A stretch of 64,000 bases of DNA, taken from positions 256,250 to 320,249 of the forward strand of contig FJUW01000053.1 of assembly GCA_900074885.1 (NCBI GenBank). The letters are read 5' to 3'. Under the pieces are notes generated by a model, which was not told the origin of the DNA, made no database searches, and worked only from the letters and a program-made list of their open reading frames with translations. Source of the DNA: Rhynchosporium graminicola (Eukaryota; Ascomycota; Leotiomycetes; Helotiales; Ploettnerulaceae). Below are positions 57,315 through 64,000 of the stretch, piece by piece. Position numbers and translations under genes: made by a program. The first letter of the stretch is position 1; each line of letters opens with the position of its first letter.

Positions 57315-58710
57315 CTTGCCGTTCGGGTTCTGGATATCCGTCAGTATGCGCGTCACTGTGCTTTTGACAGCTGCTATATATATATATATATATCCTACAG
57401 GATGTCGTAGGGGCAAGATAACCGTCAAGAAACGGTCACTGGACGGCTAGGTGTATGGATGGAGGTCAGAGAACGGAAATACCAGGCAACCCAAGAAAAT
57501 CTTTGCAAAATCGACATTATACCTTTGAGGGAATGATTCAAGAGCTAAGAATAGTACTAAAGAGCAGATACGAGGCAAGGATAAATTCTCCTTAATCACA
57601 TTCCTTCGACTACCCTAGGTTATACTAGTAGCTTGCTAATCTAGTGCAACATTGCTAAATCGACCGAGTCTCAATTCCGTTTGAGTACTGCGTTGAAATT
57701 GACAGGCTACCTAGTACTGACACTGATGTTGAGGGCACAACCAGGTCTTTTTGCTCTGAGTATTCAATTGCGAACATATCTGCTAAAGGAGAGAGCCTTC
57801 AAATAGTAGCCGTCGTAGAACCGTCCCTTAGTGATTCTCTGTTTGTAGAACTATGCAGAGAAGGAACTGTCAGCTGATCATTCTGTTGCCATTCAGAATA
57901 GTGGCTTCACCCCTGCCTTTGCTTCTAAGGTACTCACGAGGAACTGCGAGATAAATCTTAAATCGCATAATCACACTCTATCGATTGCGTCATTACACAA
58001 TTTGCGTGGATTTTTCATTGTTATTATGAAGTTGATATGCGCGTGCTCGCTTCACGAAGGTGAGCATTTATTGGCTAACGGCACTAGTCCCAACATCAAC
58101 TGTTAGAACAAACGTAGCGGGATGTACTATCAGATAATCGAACGATGCGATACCTGGATATGACAACACGGTTTTTTGACATTGTTGTTGAGAATTTTGA
58201 TTCTCGACTATGCCAATTTCAACTCCTCTCGACGCACAAAATATTCAAGAGCAAGTGGAATAAAGGAGAGGACAGATTCTGTTGTAACTATAGGTAAAAT
58301 CGGTAACTTCGGATATAGAAGTACGCTTACAGGTTAATATCTTCAGTACTAAGTAATAGTACCAGAAGAGATTTTAAGTACTAATTACTAGTGCTAGAAA
58401 GATCTCGAAAGCTCTTCAACGATTAATGCTTAATACTTAAGCCTGCTATTATAGTAAAGTTTTCATCTACTAAGAAGTAGTATAACTTGTAGTTACCTAT
58501 ATATATAGCTGCTCCGTATATAGAATGGAACATCCATCGCATGAAACCTCAACAGATTCGCTATAGTTGCTTTCTCTTCATAACCCAAAGGTTATTTTGA
58601 GCAGGTCCTGGTGTCGAGACTTTCAAAAGTTTGTCTACGAAGGTCATGTACCATTTTCCTGAATTTGGTGGAGATATGAATTAGCTTTATCTTAGAATCT
58701 GGACTTCAAG
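57315..58710. other. Intergenic with TA microsatellite
   Basis: Shared upstream region of the intact 2EXR gene (minus) and the 2EXR pseudogene (plus). A (TA) run of 19 nt lies at 57375-57393, about 60 nt upstream of the 2EXR start. AT-rich patches occur at about 58300-58520. No gene seen. Confidence 0.45.
57375..57393 (+). repeat. TA dinucleotide microsatellite
   Basis: Nine and a half TA units upstream of the 2EXR start codon; may be length-variable. Confidence 0.9.
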
Positions 58711-59250
58711 ATGACCGATATGATAATGAACATTAACCGCAACGAGCTAGCCTCAGCTGAGTCTGCTCTGCCCTCAACAAGACCCTGCGATTCGGTTGAG
58801 ATCTATGGCGAAGTATTCACGGCTATTACCAGGACGCTTTCGTCATTTCCTCGCCTTCCCCTTGAGCTTCGAAAGGTCATCTAGGAGATTTCGTCTCTGA
58901 ACCCTGACTCTTTGTCGTGAAGGCATCTTCAACAGGGCGGGCTCATCTCGACGCAAAGTTCCGAGCAGCTTCAGTACCAACTATCCTATACACTAGTGCT
59001 GAAGCTTGAGCAATTGCTCTCAAGATATACGTCCCATTCGCTGCTCTGGAAAAAGCCAGTCTATTTCGACTTCGTGAACGTTATACTAAGAATCGATATT
59101 GGCGCATTAGCTTACCTTGAGGGACCACCAATAAGGATGACTAACTTTCCCTTCCCAGTGGACGTCTGTGAATGGCAAGTCTACCTTCAGCGTCTTCCAA
59201 TTACAGGAACGATTTGGGTCGGTTCCACGCAGCAGCGTTTCAGCTGATAA
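58711..59250 (+). pseudogene. 2EXR-domain protein pseudogene
   Basis: The frame opens with MTDMIMNINRNELAS and reaches FPRLPLELRKVI, then TAG at 58882-58884 where 2EXR proteins have the Trp of IWE, then EISSL. A one-base shift moves the reading frame. The continuation gives LFVVKASSTGRAHLDAK and VPTILYTSAEA, stop, AIALKIYVPFAAL, with TGA at two places expected to be Arg. Another shift gives PVYFDFVNVILRIDIGALAYLEG (first part KPVYFDF) and a C-terminal remnant. At least three nonsense codons and two frameshifts make it non-functional. It belongs to the same superfamily as the gene at 56580 but looks like a distant member, not a recent copy. Confidence 0.82.
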
Positions 59251-60798
59251 ACTTGATAAAGTCCTTGAAAACCTTTGCGATCAAGATGTCAAATGAACAG
59301 ATAAAAAGCACGCTACTCATTTCGCTGAACGTTTTGGCAGAGCAGGAGATATACTCACAAATCTGGCTGCACATTGGCATAGGCCAGACAACAAACTTAC
59401 GGAAGTGACTTTGATCCCCTATGGAGCCATGAATTAAGCACACTTTGAAATATTGGTTAGCAGCGAACCCGGCTTCGCTTACATGCAGCGCCGAGAATCC
59501 TTTGCAAGACAGGAGTAAGAAGCTGTCAGGCCGAAGCAGATGGGTCCCAGGACGTGTTCCACATGGGTGGTAGAGGATCTTCATTTGAAATGGAGATACA
59601 GTAGTACGGGCCACTGCTATTGAATGGGCCGTTGCGTTTTTGATCCTTCAGTTTTCACGGCAGAAAAGTTTTATGCATCAGCGGATAGTTTTTGGGATTT
59701 TGGAAGTGGTATCAGGTGGAGGTTACCTATTGATGTCAAGAAAAGTGGCCAATTCTGGTGAAGCTAATGATTGCCCTACAATACAAAGATGACCGTAGCG
59801 TCAGACCCATTTTGAAATTTCCACGTCTTTGCAAGTCAGACCCATGTATGGGTTTTGCGAAATTGCTCTAACAATCAAGTGAAGTTCCGAAATTCTCTCG
59901 TGACTTTGATATTCTCCTGCCGCGAGGAGTCCAATTTGGCTTGATCGGCCACTAACTAGTGTGCCTACAGTTGCGAATCTTTGGCGAATCTCTACAGCTA
60001 GGCTTTCGGGTCAGTGGAAGGACCAAATGGAGACAGCAGCTACATAACCTTGGGTGTGGAGACAGAATCAAATAAGAATTTTCCATGTTGCACAGGATTC
60101 AGAGCCTCACAGATATATCAAGTTTGATATCGGATACTCGGAGTACTTCTCGTCTCCTTCGTGGCTCATTCACAACTCACAAAGAATTCGGATTTGAATT
60201 TGATGGAGCAAACGCTCATATTGATGTCGAGGAAGAAATCTTTTTGGTATATGAAGCTCGATATTAGTAGTGATTATTGGGGAGAGGACGATATTGATAG
60301 ATGGACTGCGCCACATCTCACGTGCCAGTGGCTGGAGGCTGGACTTTTTGGCTAGCGCTTCGCTTAGAGGTGGGAATCCCACAGCAATGTAGAATCTCAG
60401 ATTTGCGAACGGAAACTTGTCGAACCACGACAACTCAACGACAACAACCCTTGACACTCGGAACCAACAGGTCAGTACCCACGAACATTACAATAGCATA
60501 GCCTGCATCGAATACGCGCAGAATCCACCAAGCGAAAACACAGATTCGCAAATAGAATGATGGGAAGATGTAGCGCGGGCGACTTAGTCGCAATCGAGCT
60601 CACAGTTTGATCTTTGGACGTATCACGCACTCGCTTTTCAAATAGCTCTGCGCATCTTCTCCGAATATTCTGCGATATAATCTGATTAACTGCTTGGTTC
60701 TGCGTGTACTCAATGATCTGGCTTGTCAATTCCCATCCTCGATCTCGAATTCTACTTAAGACATATGCTAACCTGTTCATGGTCCAGAGTCCGCAATC
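59251..60798. other. Intergenic, about 1.5 kb
   Basis: No supported gene; a short frame at 60085-60267 has no recognisable domain. The right end should carry the strong promoter of the ribosomal protein gene, but I see no distinctive motif I can assert. Confidence 0.45.
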
Positions 60799-61485
60799 AT
60801 GGGTATTTCTCGAGACTCCAGACATAAGCGCTCTGCTTCCGGTGCGAAGAGAGCATATTACCGTGCGTAGTAGAAAGCCCATATGCCTTTTGGCATATGT
60901 TCCAACCTGACATGAAAGCTAAGACTTTTTACAGGGAAGAAGCGCGCTTTCGAAGCCGGCCGACAGGAGTCCAACACTCGTATCGGAGCAAAGAGAATCC
61001 ATCTTGTCCGTACCCGTGGTGGTAACCGCAAGTTCCGTGCCCTTCGTCTCGAATCCGGCAACTTTTCCTGGGCTTCTGAGGGTATTGCCCGCAAGGTCCG
61101 TGTGATCGTCGTCGCTTTCCATCCTTCCAACAACGAGTTGGTCCGAACCAACACCCTCACCCGATCCGCTGTCGTCCAGATCGATGCCGCCCCATTCCGT
61201 CAATGGTACGAGGCCCACTACGGACAGCAACTCGGTCGCAGACGTCAAAAGCAGGCTGGAGCTGAGGTTGCTGAGCCAGACACCAAGAAGAGCAAGTCCG
61301 TCGAAAAGAAGCACCACGAGCGTTTTGCTGCCGTAGGAAAGGTCGATGCCGCTTTGGAGAAGCAGTTCGAGGCTGGTCGTCTGTTCGCTGTCATCTCATC
61401 CCGCCCAGGACAGAGTGGACGCTGTGATGGTTACATCTTGGAGGGTGAGGAGCTTGCTTTCTACCAGCGCCAACTGAGAAAGTAG
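60799..61485 (+). CDS. RPS8: 40S ribosomal protein eS8
   Basis: A structural protein of the small ribosomal subunit, cytoplasmic. Exons are 60799..60862 and 60935..61485; the 72-nt intron splits the Arg codon of AYYR. The product (204 aa, normal for the family) starts MGISRDSRHKRSASG and has the basic motif YRKKRAFEAGRQ. It continues with HLVRTRGGNRKFRALRLESGN, split as HLVRTRGGNRKF and RALRLESGN, then VAFHPSNNELVRTNTLT and AAPFRQWYEAHYG, and ends FYQRQLRK. Codon choice is C-ending and strongly biased, as expected for high expression, unlike the gene-poor surroundings. A 5'-proximal intron is typical of fungal ribosomal protein genes. Confidence 0.97.
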
Positions 61486-61862
61486 AGTGGATTTTGCTGG
61501 TTTGGGATTGTATTTCTGTGGAGACATGGCTTGGAGTTGCATTTATGGACAGTTCTATAAGAACGTCTACGACATGGGGTCATCAGCAATTCGGGAATAC
61601 TAAAATCTTTCAATACCTCTAGTCCAATACACCGGAAACCTACTATTTGTGAGATTGCAAGTTTGATCGTACTTGGTGACATTTCTAGTGTTCAATTTTA
61701 ATCCCTGCGGCATGTTTCAGCACCCCGCATCACAAGCTTTCAAAATCCTCATCCACAGCACAACTCTCGGCATTTTAATGCAAAACTGTCTGCCAACGAG
61801 AGTAGCTGACATACGATAAAGCTGCAATTTTGACCTTGCAAGTAATTATACTTCGATCCAAG
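61486..61862. other. Intergenic, 377 nt
   Basis: 3' UTR of the eS8 gene and the upstream region of the next gene, both read left to right. Nothing else seen. Confidence 0.5.
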
Positions 61863-62759
61863 ATGTCCGCCCACGCCTCGAGCTCTGCGACCCCTCCTCT
61901 TCCCCCACCAAACCATCCACCAACCTCAATCTCACCAACTGTCCCCTCTTCATCCTCCTCCACGCACGCCCCAAGCATAGCAAACATGAGCATGATATCA
62001 CCCTCCCTCCGTTCCCCTGAAACGGCACGGCAAATCGCCGAAGCGCGCGCTGCCCTCGAAGCCTCTATGTCCAATATCGGATCCTCCCTCGACCGCACAC
62101 TGCAGTCCCGCGCACAAGATCTCCACTCTAACTCTAGACAACTAGAGAAACAGCAGAAGGAGGTGGAGAAGGCAACGGAGGGATTAAGAAAGGAGGGTGA
62201 TAAGTTGAAGAAGGTTGCAGATGAAGGTATGAAGAAGGTCAAGGAGTTGGGGAATGTGCAGAATTGGGCGGAGATGTTGGAGAGGGATTTCTTGGTGTTG
62301 GGGGAGACGTTGAGGTTAGCTAGAGGGGAAAGCGAGAGCGGCAGCTTTACGCGGAGTGAGAGTGAGTGGGAGACTGGTAGTGAGGGGAGTGGGATGGTGG
62401 ATGGCGGTAAGCCTGTAGGTGCTTCAGATGGGAGCGAGGGAGCAAAGAATGAAGGAAATCATTTCGTGAGCAAGGATTCAATATCTGGTGAAGCCGGTCA
62501 GAGAGCCGTTGATGCCGATGGAGGTACCCAGATGGGTGGTGCAGCAAATATTTCTGCAGATAGGGGAAAGGGAAAGGCTGTTGAAGCCTTTGCAGATGCT
62601 GCGAGTATGCAAAGCCCTATTACAGCTGCATGGGGCTCGTCAACAGCAACAACTACAACCGGTTCTACCTCCGATCCATCTTCGAGCTCGGCTCATACTG
62701 CGGCATCGGTGGCCAGCCAGCTGAGTGTAACGGCAGGAGATACGGGACCACTTATGTGA
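61863..62759 (+). CDS. BLOC-1 subunit 1 / GCN5L1-like protein
   Basis: A single-exon 298-aa product starting MSAHASSSATPPLPPP. After a Pro/Ser-rich leader, residues about 55-145 form a coiled coil with the family core: RAQDLHSNSRQLEKQQKEVE (shown in part), LKKVADEGMKKVKELGNVQNW (first part LKKVADEGMKKVKELG), then NWAEMLERDFLVLGETLR. The NWAE-ERD segment is characteristic of BLOC1S1/GCN5L1, a subunit of the BLOC-1 endosomal complex. The C-terminal half is a low-complexity Ser/Gly/Thr-rich extension absent from animal homologues. The identification rests on the core motif and coiled coil, so moderate confidence. Confidence 0.78.
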   Translation: MSAHASSSATPPLPPPNHPPTSISPTVPSSSSSTHAPSIANMSMISPSLRSPETARQIAEARAALEASMSNIGSSLDRTLQSRAQDLHSNSRQLEKQQKEVEKATEGLRKEGDKLKKVADEGMKKVKELGNVQNWAEMLERDFLVLGETLRLARGESESGSFTRSESEWETGSEGSGMVDGGKPVGASDGSEGAKNEGNHFVSKDSISGEAGQRAVDADGGTQMGGAANISADRGKGKAVEAFADAASMQSPITAAWGSSTATTTTGSTSDPSSSSAHTAASVASQLSVTAGDTGPLM

Positions 62760-64000
62760 CAAGATTACAGAGATCAATATCGCTTTGGGTTGCCACTTTT
62801 TGAAATCGCAGCGATAATTATGGTCGAATTCCTTTACCGACATTCGAATACGATGAAAGATTCAAGATGGAACTTGAGATCAAGGAATCTACGGACACAA
62901 CACAATTATTCCTTCTGCTGGAAAGGCATTTCTCCTACACGATGTGACAGAAACATGGCACTTTCTTACTCGCGCTATAAAGCCAATCTCCCGTACGAGG
63001 GGACAGCGACATAAAAGTCGCCTACGAGTATGACTACGAGAAGTGTGGAAAGGCAAACAGGATAAGACTCACGAGTCACGAACTCAGCATGGCATGGAAC
63101 ACTGTACTCACCAAGGGACGTGGATGAAATGTGACCGAGGATGTTGCGATGTTGGTGGTGTACAAATCACGTTTCCGGCAGCATCCGGCGTGGCTAAAGG
63201 TGGACACAGACTTGGTCTCATTGGTGCAGTATAGCTGAACATTCTCTTCGAGACACGTTGGCGTTGGTCCAGTACCTTTCTCTATTCGTCGAGTGCTCCC
63301 GATTTGAAATGAACGACCTCGATCCAGACCATATCTCCAAATACGAATATTGGGGCTCGCCCGATCGTTACATCGTCACCAAGAAACATTCTTCGGATAT
63401 CTATGTCTTACCATGAGAGTTTTCTCACAGTGAAATAGAACGCGTGGAAGAAACCCCAGATTCCGGGGCAACTCACCAAGGATCAAAGTGCAGGCACAGC
63501 ATAACTGCAGGACATGCACTTATACGGATGAACGAGAAGTCTGCTCGAGTCTCCACGTTGCAATATACTTTCTTCTTTATGTGAGCCAGTCACGCTCAGT
63601 GGCTTCAACAGGTGCCTGTATGTCTTTAGCCAGGTTCCTGAAACCACGAGGAGTTCTTAAGAAGATCCTAGCCAGCGAAGCTATTGCTTGCCGTTCCCCG
63701 CGTTTTTAATCTACAAGCTTTGTTATTAACATTCCACGATACCTTTTCATAGTTCTGTGAGAGTCTCTATTGGCGTCGAACAACATGCTATGGCGCAATA
63801 TATAGCATGGAAATGAATAATTTCTTTCTTTTTGGGAAAGCTCTTATCGTGAAGATATGTTGAGAAGCTTCGTTCGGAAAGGAATGCAAAGGGGAATGCC
63901 AGGTACCATGTTTCGGAAACACTGCATTCTCCCCGGCATCTGAAAGTGTTCTTGTACGGATTGCCGGCCAAACAGAAGGCTTGTACGGCAGTTGCCCTTG
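62760..64000. other. Intergenic to the end of the window
   Basis: Short open frames only; none has a recognisable domain. The window ends without entering an identifiable gene. Confidence 0.45.

Noticed and set aside
61775..62242. 155-codon minus-strand frame opposite the BLOC-1-like gene
   Set aside because: Antisense shadow; the plus strand carries the recognisable coiled-coil core.
1..64000. CRISPR arrays, riboswitches, bacterial-type operons
   Set aside because: No regular spaced repeats and the gene structure is eukaryotic throughout.

Overview
The window is filamentous-ascomycete (Pezizomycotina) nuclear DNA. Genes are interrupted by short introns (about 44-130 nt) with GTAAGT-like donors, CTAAC/CTGAC branch points and CAG/TAG acceptors. 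The families are typical of these fungi: a DHA-type MFS pump, a CYP52-like P450, a Zn2Cys6 regulator, 2EXR proteins, a fungal DOCK protein and peroxisomal ABCD transporters. A C-to-T mutated Fot1/Pogo-type transposon points to repeat-induced point mutation (RIP). I suspect Leotiomycetes, but that is only an impression.

Layout. At 1-6.5 kb there is a 5'-truncated MFS drug-type transporter, a P450 with one in-frame stop, and a BAHD/trichothecene-acetyltransferase-like gene with two in-frame stops. This looks like a decaying specialised-metabolism group. 6.5-11.0 kb is gene-poor. At 11.0-19.6 kb are housekeeping genes: a DOCK-family Rho/Rac exchange factor of about 2,132 aa and a Tsc13-type trans-2-enoyl-CoA reductase on the opposite strand. 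19.6-28.7 kb is gene-poor and holds a frameshifted ankyrin relic. At 28.7-38.7 kb are a Zn2Cys6 transcription factor with a 5-nt micro-exon, an RBR (RING-IBR-RING) E3 ligase and a peroxisomal ABCD half-transporter. At 39.4-39.8 kb is a small secreted Pro/Gln/Ser-rich protein.

41.0-45.3 kb is the repeat block. It holds a complete Fot1/Pogo-type element (41014-43465, 83-bp terminal inverted repeats, TA duplication) whose transposase frame is still in register but riddled with stops, followed by AT-rich sequence. At 46.8-48.4 kb is a three-exon protein resembling the N-terminal domain of fungal STAND/NLR-like proteins. At 48.7-50.5 kb an allantoate-permease-type MFS gene has been broken by a small internal inversion. 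50.5-56.5 kb is gene-poor, with a short inverted-repeat element and a small Cys-rich gene. 56.6-59.3 kb has one apparently intact 2EXR gene and one dead 2EXR copy. 60.8-62.8 kb returns to conserved genes: ribosomal protein eS8 and a BLOC-1 subunit 1 (GCN5L1)-like protein.

The genes do not form one pathway. The main themes are islands of conserved genes separated by gene-poor DNA with relics, and a recurring type of gene death: premature TAG codons where the family has Trp, plus an intragenic inversion. All boundaries were read by eye from splice signals and family motifs. No database search was run.
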